Source: an uncultured Bacteroides sp. (lineage in GTDB: Bacteria; Bacteroidota; Bacteroidia; Cytophagales; Cyclobacteriaceae). Taken from it: a stretch of 64,000 nucleotides of DNA. The position numbers were made by a program, and so were the translations under genes. The stretch is taken from the NCBI GenBank assembly GCA_902168185.1, contig CABHOV010000040.1, forward strand, positions 124,001 to 188,000, given 5' to 3'. The first letter of the stretch is position 1. Every line of letters begins with the position of its first letter. Positions 18,576-27,634 of this stretch are shown here, piece after piece. The notes beneath the pieces were generated by a model, which saw only the letters and a list, made by a program, of their open reading frames with translations, had not been told where the DNA came from and searched no databases.

Positions 18576-19229
18576 TTAAAAATGAAAACGAAGATACTTG
18601 ATGGTCTCTCCTTTGGCTGCGAACGCTTCTTCGTAACGGGTTTTAATATCAAAACATTCCGGGCGCAGCTCAGAGGCATATACATCACTGGTAAATTTCA
18701 GATCATGTATATCATTCCTGTTTTGAATCTCTTCGAGCGAGTATTCATATAGTGGAGTATTATCGGTTTTGAGCCGGACATAACCTCCTGGTTTAAGAAG
18801 GCGTTTATACATCTCTATAAAACGCGGACTGGTTAATCGCCTTTTGGTATCACGTTTGGTAGGACGAGGATCCGGGAATGTAAGCCATACTTCATCGATC
18901 TCGCCTGGCTCAAAGAATTTTTCGATCATCAGTATGTGGGTACGGAGGAATGCTACATTCTGAAGGTTTTCTTCTATAGCAATGGTACTCCCTTTCCAGA
19001 TCCGCTCTCCTTTCACATCTACACCAATAAAATTCTTGCCCGGGAAAAGTCGGCCTAATCCTACAGAATACTCACCCCGGCCGCAGGCTAGCTCTACCGT
19101 TATAGGTTGATCATTTTTAAAATGTTCCGTTCTCCACTTTCCTTTGATAGCCTCATAAATCGGCTTTGTTGGTTCAATAACATTACTCCGCTCTTCAATG
19201 ATCTTAAACCGTTCGAGTTTTCGCTTCAC
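18576..19229 (-). CDS. trmB: tRNA (guanine-N7-)-methyltransferase
   Basis: A 217-residue enzyme that makes m7G46 in the tRNA variable loop using S-adenosylmethionine. The SAM-binding motif is ELACGRGEYSVGL and the next acidic strand is FIGVDVKGERIWKG. Family signatures follow: WLTFPDPRPTKRDTKRRLTS and LKTDNTPLYEYSLEE. Length is normal. The TPR gene follows closely downstream. Confidence 0.95.
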   Translation of the reverse strand: MKRKLERFKIIEERSNVIEPTKPIYEAIKGKWRTEHFKNDQPITVELACGRGEYSVGLGRLFPGKNFIGVDVKGERIWKGSTIAIEENLQNVAFLRTHILMIEKFFEPGEIDEVWLTFPDPRPTKRDTKRRLTSPRFIEMYKRLLKPGGYVRLKTDNTPLYEYSLEEIQNRNDIHDLKFTSDVYASELRPECFDIKTRYEEAFAAKGETIKYLRFHF

Positions 19230-19350
19230 AAATATATATTTTCTAATTTTTCTACTTTCTAGATTCTGAATTGTCAGATTAATAAAATTTACTATTCAAT
19301 GAATCAATCCTTATACCTATGAATCATTTATATAGTATCATAATATAGAA

Positions 19351-20646
19351 TTACAATCCTTCAATCTCGGCTACTATAAATGTACTTCCTCCAATAAAGA
19401 TTACATCGTCTGTTGTGGCTGTGAGCTTTGCTTGTGCTATAGCATCGTTGACATTGGGTATTACCACGCCGTTCAATCCAAACTTACCCGCCTGCTCTGC
19501 CAACGCAACTGCATCCAGGGCCCTTGGAATATTGGCCTGGCAAAAGTAGTAGTTAGCATCCTTTGGCAAAAGCTGCAATACGCCTGAAATATCTTTATCC
19601 TTCACCATGCCGATAATGACGAATAGTTTTTCGTAGACAAGGTGTTTTAACTGATGTACTACGTTTTCAATTCCATCGATGTTATGGCCTGTGTCACAAA
19701 TGATCAATGGAGAAGCACTCAGTTTTTGCCACCGTCCCTTTAAACCCGTTTGTGAAACGACCTTGAGTAGACCTTCAACTATATGCTGATCTGAAATCTT
19801 CCAGCCAGACTCCTGAAGTATACTCACTGCCTTCAAAACACCCGGTAGGTTTTTCCGTTGATACTCGCCTTGCAATGGCAGGTCTAAGCGTTCCACTACC
19901 GGAACGTTATCTTTAAAAACATCGAAGAGTAAATTTCTTTTTTCCTCAGCAAGATTTACGCTATATGTATCAGAGGCAAAGTATAACGGTGCGTTCTCTT
20001 GCTTCGCTTTATTTATGAATACTTTTTCAACGGTTGATTGACGTTCACTGATTACGACCGGAACATTCTTCTTGATGATTCCTGCTTTTTCTGCCGCGAT
20101 CTTTTCAAGTGTATTTCCCAATAGGTCGGTGTGATCCCATCCTATATTTGTAATCAGAGAAAGCTCGGGAGTGATTACATTGGTGGAGTCCAGTCTTCCG
20201 CCCAATCCTACTTCAATCACAGCAATATCTACCTGTTCACGAACGAAGTAATCAAAGGCCATTGCTACCGTAATCTCAAAGAATGAAGGTTGAATCGAAT
20301 CGATGGAAGTTTGAATACGATTCACAAAATCAACAACGAAAGATTGTGTGACCTCTTTACCATTCACGCGAATGCGTTCTGTAAAAGACTTCAGGTGTGG
20401 CGAAGTATATAGTCCGGTTTTATACCCGGCAGACTGCAACACCGATGCCAGCATGTGCGAAGTGCTTCCTTTTCCGTTCGTACCTGCTATATGAATCGAT
20501 TTGAATTTTCGCTGTGGATTATCCAGTGATTCACAAAGCGCTATTGTATTGGTAAGATCGCTTTTATACGCCACCGCCCCGATGCGCTGAAACATGGGAA
20601 GGCTCGTGTACAAATACTCCAAAACATCTTCGTACTGCGTAAACAT
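19351..20646 (-). CDS. folC: Folylpolyglutamate synthase / dihydrofolate synthase
   Basis: A 431-residue Mur-ligase-fold enzyme that adds glutamate to (dihydro)folate. The P loop is IAGTNGKGSTSHMLAS, followed by GLYTSPHL, then IEVGLGGRLDSTNV and NIGWDHTDLLG with EKAGIIK, and DTGHNIDG in the C-terminal domain. All are standard for FolC. ATG 20646 (MFTQYEDVLEYLYTSLPMFQ) aligns with usual FolC N-termini; the in-frame start at 20694 adds 16 untypical residues. Confidence 0.94.
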   Translation of the reverse strand: MFTQYEDVLEYLYTSLPMFQRIGAVAYKSDLTNTIALCESLDNPQRKFKSIHIAGTNGKGSTSHMLASVLQSAGYKTGLYTSPHLKSFTERIRVNGKEVTQSFVVDFVNRIQTSIDSIQPSFFEITVAMAFDYFVREQVDIAVIEVGLGGRLDSTNVITPELSLITNIGWDHTDLLGNTLEKIAAEKAGIIKKNVPVVISERQSTVEKVFINKAKQENAPLYFASDTYSVNLAEEKRNLLFDVFKDNVPVVERLDLPLQGEYQRKNLPGVLKAVSILQESGWKISDQHIVEGLLKVVSQTGLKGRWQKLSASPLIICDTGHNIDGIENVVHQLKHLVYEKLFVIIGMVKDKDISGVLQLLPKDANYYFCQANIPRALDAVALAEQAGKFGLNGVVIPNVNDAIAQAKLTATTDDVIFIGGSTFIVAEIEGL

Positions 20647-20903
20647 GGGCGCGAAAATAATTGCAATTCGTGATAGTCCGCGATCCCGAAACAATACTTT
20701 AAGCGTTGACTTTGGAAAGTGTAATTTTTAAGGGGTTTTATCCATTAAAAGATTTTCAAAAAATCCACACTTTTTAGCCATCCAGGGTTAAAATAAAGTC
20801 ACCTACAACGTTTTCGGTCATTTTTCTTTCAAACCTGCGGTACTTTTAGAGGCACTCTTTAAAAAAATTCCGATTTTTGATTTACAACCAGAATTAACGC
20901 CTT

Positions 20904-22232
20904 ATGAAGAAATCATTAATCTTTTTGCTGCTGCTCATGGGCTTCAGCATATTGGCCGTCTTTATGCCGGCCTTACCCAAACAAATTGTAACCGAGGGAT
21001 TGAACGGTGGAGACATTGCCTGGATGCTTGCAGCTTCAGCATTGGTACTTTTGATGACGCCAGGTCTTGCTTTCTTCTACGGTGGTATGATCGATGTGAA
21101 GAACATCATATATACTATGTTCCAAAGCTTTATCGCGATGGGTGTAGTAGGTGTACTTTGGATCGTTGTTGGTTTTAGTCTGGCCTTTGGAGACTCCATC
21201 GGTGGACTCATCGGTGATCCCAGATCTTTCTTTATGTTTCAGAATGTAATGGATGGTAAGCCATGGTCACTCGCCCCGACTATACCGCTTATCCTTTTTG
21301 CATTCTTCCAATTGAAATTCGCGATCATCACTCCTGCCCTCATCACGGGTACATTTGCTGAACGCGTTCGCTTTAAGTCCTATATTATTTTCCTGGTACT
21401 CTTCTCGCTGTTTATATACTCTCCACTCGCACATTGGACATGGCATCCCGAAGGATTCCTTTTCAAGATGGGAGTTCTTGATTTTGCCGGTGGAACTGTC
21501 GTACACATGTCTGCTGGTATAGCTGCATTGGTAGCTTCTATATTTCTGAAAAGCAATGAAGAGAAAAAACACATCGCTCCTGCTAACATTCCCTATGTAT
21601 TGCTGGGTACAGGTTTACTGTGGTTTGGATGGTTCGGCTTCAATGCCGGAAGTGCATTTGGTGCAAACTCATTAGCTGCATCTGCATTTGCAACCACCAA
21701 TACTGCCTCTGCTGCTGCGGGCCTTGCTTGGATATTATTTGATTCTGTTCGCGGTAAAAAACCTTCTGCACTTGGATTTTGTATTGGTGCCGTAGTCGGA
21801 TTGGTAGCCATAACACCGGCTGCAGGTTTTGTTACTATACCTTCCAGTTTATTCATTGGTACATTCGCGAGCTTGATCAGTAACGTGATGGTTCATTGGA
21901 AAACTACAAAGACTTCACTCGAAGATACACTGGATGTATTTCCTTGTCATGGTGTAGGTGGTGCTGTTGGTATGGTAATGACAGCGTTGCTTGCTAACAC
22001 CGCTGTGAACGGTGCTAACACAACAGGCAATGGTCTTTTCTTTGGAGAGACTGCTCTCTTCATTGTTCACATGAAGGCGTTGGCTATCGTTGTGACCTAT
22101 ACATTTATAGGCACGGGTATATTGTTAAAGATCACAGACCTGATCTCACCATTAACAATAAGTCAATCGAAAAGAACAGTTGAACCTGCTTTTGAAGGTG
22201 AACTGATGCCTGACTTAAGCTCAGCTAAATAA
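20904..22232 (+). CDS. amt: Ammonium transporter (Amt family)
   Basis: A 442-residue polytopic channel with the Amt core: GLAFFYGGMIDVKN, FGDSIGGLIGD, a substrate-path His in GGTVVHMSAG and a second in DVFPCHGVGGAVG, plus FNAGSAF. The first 25 residues look like a signal or first helix. No glnK (PII) gene is adjacent, unlike many Amt loci. A strong terminator follows, so it is monocistronic. A nitrogen-regulated promoter is expected upstream but I cannot define one. Confidence 0.95.
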   Translation: MKKSLIFLLLLMGFSILAVFMPALPKQIVTEGLNGGDIAWMLAASALVLLMTPGLAFFYGGMIDVKNIIYTMFQSFIAMGVVGVLWIVVGFSLAFGDSIGGLIGDPRSFFMFQNVMDGKPWSLAPTIPLILFAFFQLKFAIITPALITGTFAERVRFKSYIIFLVLFSLFIYSPLAHWTWHPEGFLFKMGVLDFAGGTVVHMSAGIAALVASIFLKSNEEKKHIAPANIPYVLLGTGLLWFGWFGFNAGSAFGANSLAASAFATTNTASAAAGLAWILFDSVRGKKPSALGFCIGAVVGLVAITPAAGFVTIPSSLFIGTFASLISNVMVHWKTTKTSLEDTLDVFPCHGVGGAVGMVMTALLANTAVNGANTTGNGLFFGETALFIVHMKALAIVVTYTFIGTGILLKITDLISPLTISQSKRTVEPAFEGELMPDLSSAK

Positions 22233-22255
22233 ACAATAGCATTTGAAAGAACTAC

Positions 22256-22287
22256 AAAGGGCCCTGCATCTGCGGGGCCCTTTTTTT
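22256..22287 (+). terminator. Rho-independent terminator after amt
   Basis: Stem AAAGGGCCC / GGGCCCTTT with a 10-base loop, followed by a T7 run, 24 bases after the amt stop codon. Confidence 0.92.
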
Positions 22288-22349
22288 ATTCCAAAATTTT
22301 GCCAGCAACACGATAACGGTTACTTTAGCTTCTCTGACCCTCACAAATT

Positions 22350-22715
22350 ATGATCATCCACTCTTCCTTCTCCGACTTCGTTGTTTTTCTGTACGTTCAT
22401 TTATCACAGGCTGATAGTAGTTATGATCCGTCTGAGCTCTCCGCTATCAAGGGGAAAATGGCGAGTCTGTACCCGGATGGAACCGACATTGAAAGGAAAT
22501 TATATACTGCTATTCGGGAGTATAACTCTTTTGACAGTGCCAAGCTTAGCGACTTGTTTCTTCAGACTGTAAAACACTTTGGACAGGAACAACAACTACA
22601 AAAAAGTAATTTGCTTGACGCGATGCAGGAAATCATCCGAGCCGATGGTAAAGTAGACCAATCGGAAACCAAAGCACTTGAAGCATTGAAACAGCTTATC
22701 GAAATTACCGTATAA
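22350..22715 (+). CDS. TerB-like protein
   Basis: A 121-residue helical protein with the TerB pattern: FLYVHLSQADSSYDPSELSA at the start and a closing EIIRADGKVDQSETKALEAL, where the acidic loops may bind metal. No other ter genes are nearby, so tellurite resistance should not be inferred. It is followed after 7 bases by a lipoprotein gene on the same strand. Confidence 0.75.
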   Translation: MIIHSSFSDFVVFLYVHLSQADSSYDPSELSAIKGKMASLYPDGTDIERKLYTAIREYNSFDSAKLSDLFLQTVKHFGQEQQLQKSNLLDAMQEIIRADGKVDQSETKALEALKQLIEITV

Positions 22716-22722
22716 CAAAACT

Positions 22723-23235
22723 ATGAGAGGTCTTTCGATCATTCCGCTACTGATACTATTTTCATTTGCAGCCTGTAAGAAACCTGCATCTATAGCGAAT
22801 GACGATTTCCCAACCACCACGCCGCCACCGCTGGTGTTACGTGCGTCTCTCAAAGATACACTTTCACAGGAAGCACTGAAGGCATTGCAACTAGGAGATC
22901 TCGCGGGAGTCAAGATAAAGTATAACTCCGGAAACTATGCGAGTTATTTTGAATACGAAGCGGATCGCGAAGTGCTTCTTAAAACAATGGCTTCATTGCC
23001 ATTTCTCAAGTATGCTATAAAAGCAGATACGGTTTGTTACCAGGTTTCCTATCTGGATCTTGCTTCCATCAGACAACACATTACACCCACGGAGTACGAA
23101 GCGTCAGCTTTCTTTTGGGATACTGCTATAGATGAATATGATGTATTTGAATGCCTGAAATCTCCGATGCGGCACACGCTTCTCATTAGCAAAAGAACTA
23201 AAAAAGTATATCACCGTATCGAGTATACTGGTTGA
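22723..23235 (+). CDS. Putative lipoprotein, unknown function
   Basis: A 170-residue protein with a lipoprotein signal (lipobox FAAC, Cys19) and a Pro/Thr-rich linker (DDFPTTTPPP) before a globular part. The family is not recognised. It probably shares a transcript with the TerB-like gene and ends at a strong hairpin. Confidence 0.75.
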   Translation: MRGLSIIPLLILFSFAACKKPASIANDDFPTTTPPPLVLRASLKDTLSQEALKALQLGDLAGVKIKYNSGNYASYFEYEADREVLLKTMASLPFLKYAIKADTVCYQVSYLDLASIRQHITPTEYEASAFFWDTAIDEYDVFECLKSPMRHTLLISKRTKKVYHRIEYTG

Positions 23236-23257
23236 TGTATATATATCATTCCCAATA

Positions 23258-23294
23258 AAAAGAGGATGCCTTATCTAATCAGGCATCCTCTTTT
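23258..23294. terminator. Bidirectional terminator
   Basis: A 14-bp perfect stem (AAAAGAGGATGCCT / AGGCATCCTCTTTT) with a 9-base loop and A/T flanks lies between convergent genes and suits termination on both strands. Confidence 0.9.
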
Positions 23295-23316
23295 GTTTTC
23301 AGTATAACATCTTTTG

Positions 23317-23838
23317 TTAATTCGTCATAAAAGCAAGTTGCGTTATGGTATGCTTGTCTTCATTGAAGCCCACTAATACTTTAAGCGGAGCCTTTCTATC
23401 TTCACCGGCACACATGATTGGCATTGGACAAACAAACTTAAAGGTCTTTACGCCTTGAAGCTCGGTCTGTTTTGTCTCGGTAGTAAGAGAAAGATCACCA
23501 AACATAAACTCGCCTTTAAAACTATTGGTAGCAAATTTTTTATCGCCATCCGTATTGAAAGTAAACCCTACAAGTTTAACCTCTTCAGCTTGTGCGGCGA
23601 GCACGATGCCATAGTTCTCGTAAAAATAAGTTACCTCGCCACTGGCATGAGTCTTCTTTTCACTGGGTTCACCATATGTAGCAACGAAGTCAGAGATCTT
23701 CAAGCCCTTTGCAAATTTCAGATCGCCTAACTGCAGATCGTAGGTTTGCGGATTGAATTTAACTTTGAGCGATGATTCGTTTGTAAAACCCGCAAAGGCT
23801 ATACATATTACAAACAACAGTAACACTTTAGTTTTCAT
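23317..23838 (-). CDS. Exported protein of unknown function
   Basis: A 173-residue protein with a signal peptide (KTKVLLLFVICIAFAGFTNE). The mature part is beta-rich (YDLQLGDLKFAKGLKISDFV, VTYFYENYGIVLAAQAEEV) with two cysteines near the C-terminus (CPMPIMC) that could form a disulfide. I cannot assign a function. A 33-base gap separates it from the OPT transporter gene. Confidence 0.75.
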   Translation of the reverse strand: MKTKVLLLFVICIAFAGFTNESSLKVKFNPQTYDLQLGDLKFAKGLKISDFVATYGEPSEKKTHASGEVTYFYENYGIVLAAQAEEVKLVGFTFNTDGDKKFATNSFKGEFMFGDLSLTTETKQTELQGVKTFKFVCPMPIMCAGEDRKAPLKVLVGFNEDKHTITQLAFMTN

Positions 23839-23870
23839 AGGGAGAGTTTAGGGTTTATAGATTAAGACTA

Positions 23871-25913
23871 TTATTTCTTTACCGCCAATCTATATAGCAT
23901 TGCCATCATGGCGATGAAAAATAATGTACCCAGAATCTGATACCCACCTGCTCCAAGGCTTTCTACTAATCCATGTTCAAGATTCAGCGACTCCATAATC
24001 GATGGTAATACCACGGCGAGGATTGCCACGATCACACCTGTCAATGCTCCTCCTGCAATGAGCCCGGTAGCAAATAAACTTCCACGTCCAAGTTCATCGT
24101 CTTGTGGTTTTTCTCCCTTACGCTCCGCTTTCCAATCAACATAGCCTTTCACAGCACCGCCCGCGAAAATAGGAAGCGTAGTGGACAGTGGTAAATATAG
24201 GCCTATAGCAAATGCGAGTGCTTTAATGCCGCATAGCTCCATGGTTATCGCTATAAATACTCCGACAATTACAAATTGCCAGTCGAGGTTATAGGAAAGT
24301 ATACCACGCGCTAGCGTAGCCATCAGTGTAGCTTGTGGTGCAGGATATGTATCACTTCCTATAGCATGTTTTATACCTTGCGCTGCCATGGCCGCTGTTG
24401 GGGTATCCAATATCTTCACAATGATTCCTATCGCTATCGAGGAAACTATAGCGCCTATAAAGAGTGCGAGCTGCTGGTAGCGTGGTGTAGCACCAACAAT
24501 AAAACCTGTTTTCAGATCCTGTGAAGTTCCCCCTGCATTTGATGCTGCAATACAAATCATACCGCCTACTACTAACGCGAGTGGTTCATAGAATTTACCC
24601 GACCAGCCAATGCTGGTAAAGATCAAGCAAGTACCCATCAATGTAGCAATCGTCATTCCGGAGATCGGATTGTTGCTGGTTCCTACCAAACCAACGATAC
24701 GGCTGGATACGGTAACAAAGAAGAATCCGAATACTACAATCAGTAATCCGATAAAAAGTTTTTGAAATATACCATCACCAGGAATGATCGTGCCGGGAAG
24801 TATAGCAGTTAAGAGTACTAAAGCAACGCTTCCTATAATTACGAATTTGAATGACAGATCATCTTCTGTGCGCAGTACACTACCCTTTCCTTTTTCTTTT
24901 AATGAGCCCATGCTCTCGCGGAAAGAACTTACAATGGTTGGTATCGTTTTGATGAGTGTGATAAAACCTCCTGCTGCCACAGCACCGGCACCAATCTGGC
25001 GGACATAGGCGCGGTATAGAGCATCTGCATAACTTCCGAAGGTATGTGTCTGTGGATCCCAGTTGCCGTAGCCACCAGGTGTATTCAGATTGGCAAGACT
25101 TCCTAATTTTACAAGTTGTGTAGCCACTGTATCCGGAGCAACGAGTGTACTCAGCAGTGGTATAAGAGCCCACCACGCCAATACAGAACCTGCCACTAAC
25201 ACTCCTGAAATCCGTGGACCTATAATATAGCCTACGCCTAAATATTCTGGTGTTATTTCTCCACGTGTTGCTGCGGAAGGCCAATATTTACTTGCCTGAT
25301 TTGTTACGTAAGATGGTACTTCTGCTATGACGTGAAATACTTTTTGAAACAGCGCATATACCATCGCTATACCCATTCCTGCGAAAGCAGTTTTTGCAAA
25401 CACACCGCCTTTTTCTCCCGCCTGTAATACCGAAGCACAGGCTGTTCCCTCCGGATACGGAAGTGTGCCATGCTCTTTTACGATCAACGATCTTCTCAAT
25501 GGAATCATCATCAATGTACCCAACATGCCTCCGAATGCAGCCAGTATAAGAATGGTGAGGTAATCAAAATATGCTTCACCTATACTTATGCCATCCTGAC
25601 CGGGCGAAAGAAAAAGAAAACCGGGTAATGTGAACACAACCCCCGCTGCGATCGTCTCTCCTGCAGAGCCGGTGGTTTGTATAATGTTATTTTCAAGAAT
25701 TGTAGTCTTCAGAATTTTACGTCCCAACGTAATGGCTATTACTGCTATGGGAATTGAAGCAGTAACGGTAAGCCCGGCCTTTAGCGCCAGATATACTGTT
25801 GATGCTCCAAAAAGAATTCCGAAGAGCGAGCCGAACGTAACTGCTTTGAGCGTAAACTCCGGAATGTTCTGCTCCGGTGAGATGTACGGTTTAAAAAATT
25901 TATTTACTTCCAT
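23871..25913 (-). CDS. OPT-family oligopeptide transporter
   Basis: A 680-residue polytopic protein of the OPT superfamily, with about 15 transmembrane segments. N-terminal [20 protein letters not shown] and [16 protein letters not shown], then [20 protein letters not shown] and [20 protein letters not shown], are family signatures. The bacterial OPT branch is thought to move small peptides with protons. It lies 27 bases downstream of a POT-family transporter gene, so the two form a peptide-uptake unit. Confidence 0.93.
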   Translation of the reverse strand: MEVNKFFKPYISPEQNIPEFTLKAVTFGSLFGILFGASTVYLALKAGLTVTASIPIAVIAITLGRKILKTTILENNIIQTTGSAGETIAAGVVFTLPGFLFLSPGQDGISIGEAYFDYLTILILAAFGGMLGTLMMIPLRRSLIVKEHGTLPYPEGTACASVLQAGEKGGVFAKTAFAGMGIAMVYALFQKVFHVIAEVPSYVTNQASKYWPSAATRGEITPEYLGVGYIIGPRISGVLVAGSVLAWWALIPLLSTLVAPDTVATQLVKLGSLANLNTPGGYGNWDPQTHTFGSYADALYRAYVRQIGAGAVAAGGFITLIKTIPTIVSSFRESMGSLKEKGKGSVLRTEDDLSFKFVIIGSVALVLLTAILPGTIIPGDGIFQKLFIGLLIVVFGFFFVTVSSRIVGLVGTSNNPISGMTIATLMGTCLIFTSIGWSGKFYEPLALVVGGMICIAASNAGGTSQDLKTGFIVGATPRYQQLALFIGAIVSSIAIGIIVKILDTPTAAMAAQGIKHAIGSDTYPAPQATLMATLARGILSYNLDWQFVIVGVFIAITMELCGIKALAFAIGLYLPLSTTLPIFAGGAVKGYVDWKAERKGEKPQDDELGRGSLFATGLIAGGALTGVIVAILAVVLPSIMESLNLEHGLVESLGAGGYQILGTLFFIAMMAMLYRLAVKK

Positions 25914-25940
25914 AGGTGGTTAATGAGTGCGCGTGAATAC

Positions 25941-27440
25941 TTATTGAATATTACCCATCAGTTTCCGGATTGGTTTACTAAATACAATTACGATAAGGCC
26001 ACCAACGAACATGATCTTTACAATGAGACCAAAGAGATCGGTGAGTAATGAAGGATTGGCGGTGATTGCTTCGTTATTAAATTCTCCGGCATATATACCG
26101 GCAAAAAGATTACCGAGTGCAAGTGCCATGAAGAATACACCCATCATTTGGCCGACCAATCGTTTTGGAGATAACTTGGTTACACCGCTCAACCCGATCG
26201 GGTATAGACAGATCTCACCAAAGGTGTGGAACATATAGGTTACGATCAGCCACGTTGGTAAAGGTTTACCACCACCGATCACGATGTCTGATGCACCTAT
26301 CATTACCAGGTATCCTAATCCCATAAAGATTAAACCTAAAGCCATCTTCACCGGAGTAGTCGGATTTAGTTTCCGTTTTGCCAATGAAAACCACAACCAG
26401 GTAAATACAGGAACAAAGAGTATAACAAAGAATGGTGGAGCTGATTGCAGCCAGCTTGCCGGCATGGTAAAGGTGCCAAATACGCGTTGTGTATAGCGGT
26501 CGGCAAAAAGATTCAGCGATGAACCTTGTCCTTCATAGCCTGCATAAAATGCCGTGGTGATTAAGAACATCAGGAATATAGCGAACACTTTCCTCTTCTC
26601 GTCTGTGTTGAGTTTCTCGAAGAGAAATACATACACGAAGTATATCAATACAGATATACCGATCACAATTCCGGAAGCTTCAGCAAATACTACTGGATTT
26701 ATAGTAATGATTCCCATCAGCAATGATGTGACGAACGCAGCCAGTGATAACGCTGCAATCCATAGACCTGTGCGGATGGTATTGTCACGCTTTTGCTGTT
26801 GCGCTGCATTGGGCAATCGCGTTGGTTCGAGGCCTGCTGTTCCCAGGTATTTCTCTGTGATCTTAAACTGAATTAATCCGAAGATCATACCAACACCGGC
26901 TGCGGCAAATCCATAGTGCCAGTTTACGTTCTCTCCTAAATATCCGACAATGATTGGTGAGATGAGCGCACCGGAATTTATCCCCATGAAGAATATAGAG
27001 AACCCTGCATCGCGCCGTACTTGTTCTTCCGGAGGGTAGATTTCTCCTACCATACTGCTGATGTTCGGCTTCAGTAATCCTGTTCCGATCGTTATCAGCA
27101 AGAGGCCTATAAAAAATGTCTCAGTGGTAGGGAGTGCCAGACATATATGTCCTAAAGCGATAATACAGCCTCCATAAAATATACTCTTACGAAGTCCGAA
27201 GAATTTATCGGCGAGCCATCCGCCTGGCAGTGCCAGCAGGTATACAAACATGGTATAGAGTCCATATATAGCTCCACCAGTTTTGTCGTCGAGGCCCATT
27301 CCGCCCTCCTCCACAGAAGCCACCATGAAGAGCAGCAGCAGTGCCCGCATACCGTAGTAGCTAAAGCGCTCCCACATCTCCGTAAAGAATAAAGTAGCCA
27401 ATCCACGCGGATGGCCAAAAAATGTTTTGTCAGAACTCAT
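25941..27440 (-). CDS. POT/PTR2-family proton-dependent peptide transporter
   Basis: A 499-residue MFS-type transporter for di- and tripeptides. The hallmark ExxERF motif is present (FFTEMWERFSYYGMRALLLL), with GGWLADKFFGLRKSIFYGG and FSIFFMGINSGALISP. It carries about 14 transmembrane segments. It is transcribed away from pckA and is first in a unit with the OPT transporter. Confidence 0.94.
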   Translation of the reverse strand: MSSDKTFFGHPRGLATLFFTEMWERFSYYGMRALLLLFMVASVEEGGMGLDDKTGGAIYGLYTMFVYLLALPGGWLADKFFGLRKSIFYGGCIIALGHICLALPTTETFFIGLLLITIGTGLLKPNISSMVGEIYPPEEQVRRDAGFSIFFMGINSGALISPIIVGYLGENVNWHYGFAAAGVGMIFGLIQFKITEKYLGTAGLEPTRLPNAAQQQKRDNTIRTGLWIAALSLAAFVTSLLMGIITINPVVFAEASGIVIGISVLIYFVYVFLFEKLNTDEKRKVFAIFLMFLITTAFYAGYEGQGSSLNLFADRYTQRVFGTFTMPASWLQSAPPFFVILFVPVFTWLWFSLAKRKLNPTTPVKMALGLIFMGLGYLVMIGASDIVIGGGKPLPTWLIVTYMFHTFGEICLYPIGLSGVTKLSPKRLVGQMMGVFFMALALGNLFAGIYAGEFNNEAITANPSLLTDLFGLIVKIMFVGGLIVIVFSKPIRKLMGNIQ

Positions 27441-27568
27441 TTAAACCAAAGGTCAGGTAGGTAAAATAAAATATTGCTTGCGGTTCTTTAAACCGGCTTG
27501 AAAGTAGGCCGATAAATCCATTTTCGCAAATAGTCTTTGTTCACCGCAACTGGAAACAAAATATAATT

Positions 27569-27590
27569 GCAAACGATTGAAACGATTTCA
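27569..27590. promoter_or_regulatory. Operator-like repeat in the pckA promoter
   Basis: GCAAACGATTG (27569-27579) overlaps TGAAACGATTTCA (27578-27590), giving two direct AAACGATT copies 9 bases apart. The second half resembles LacI-family operator halves. It covers the -33 box and part of the spacer of the pckA promoter, so a bound protein would block transcription. The same 11-mer recurs at 34327 and 46857. Confidence 0.5.
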
Positions 27591-27606
27591 AATTGCCCTA
27601 ACTTTG
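27577..27606 (+). promoter_or_regulatory. Bacteroidota-type promoter of pckA
   Basis: TTG at 27577-27579 and TAACTTTG at 27599-27606 are separated by 19 bases, an exact match to the TTG-N19-TAnnTTTG consensus. The start codon is 28 bases beyond the -7 box. Confidence 0.8.
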
Positions 27607-27634
27607 CATCTAACTCATTAACCCAAATTGAAAC

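Noticed and set aside
27569-27590. Replication iterons from the AAACGATT direct repeats
   Set aside because: Only two copies, located on a promoter; no dnaA or rep gene is near.
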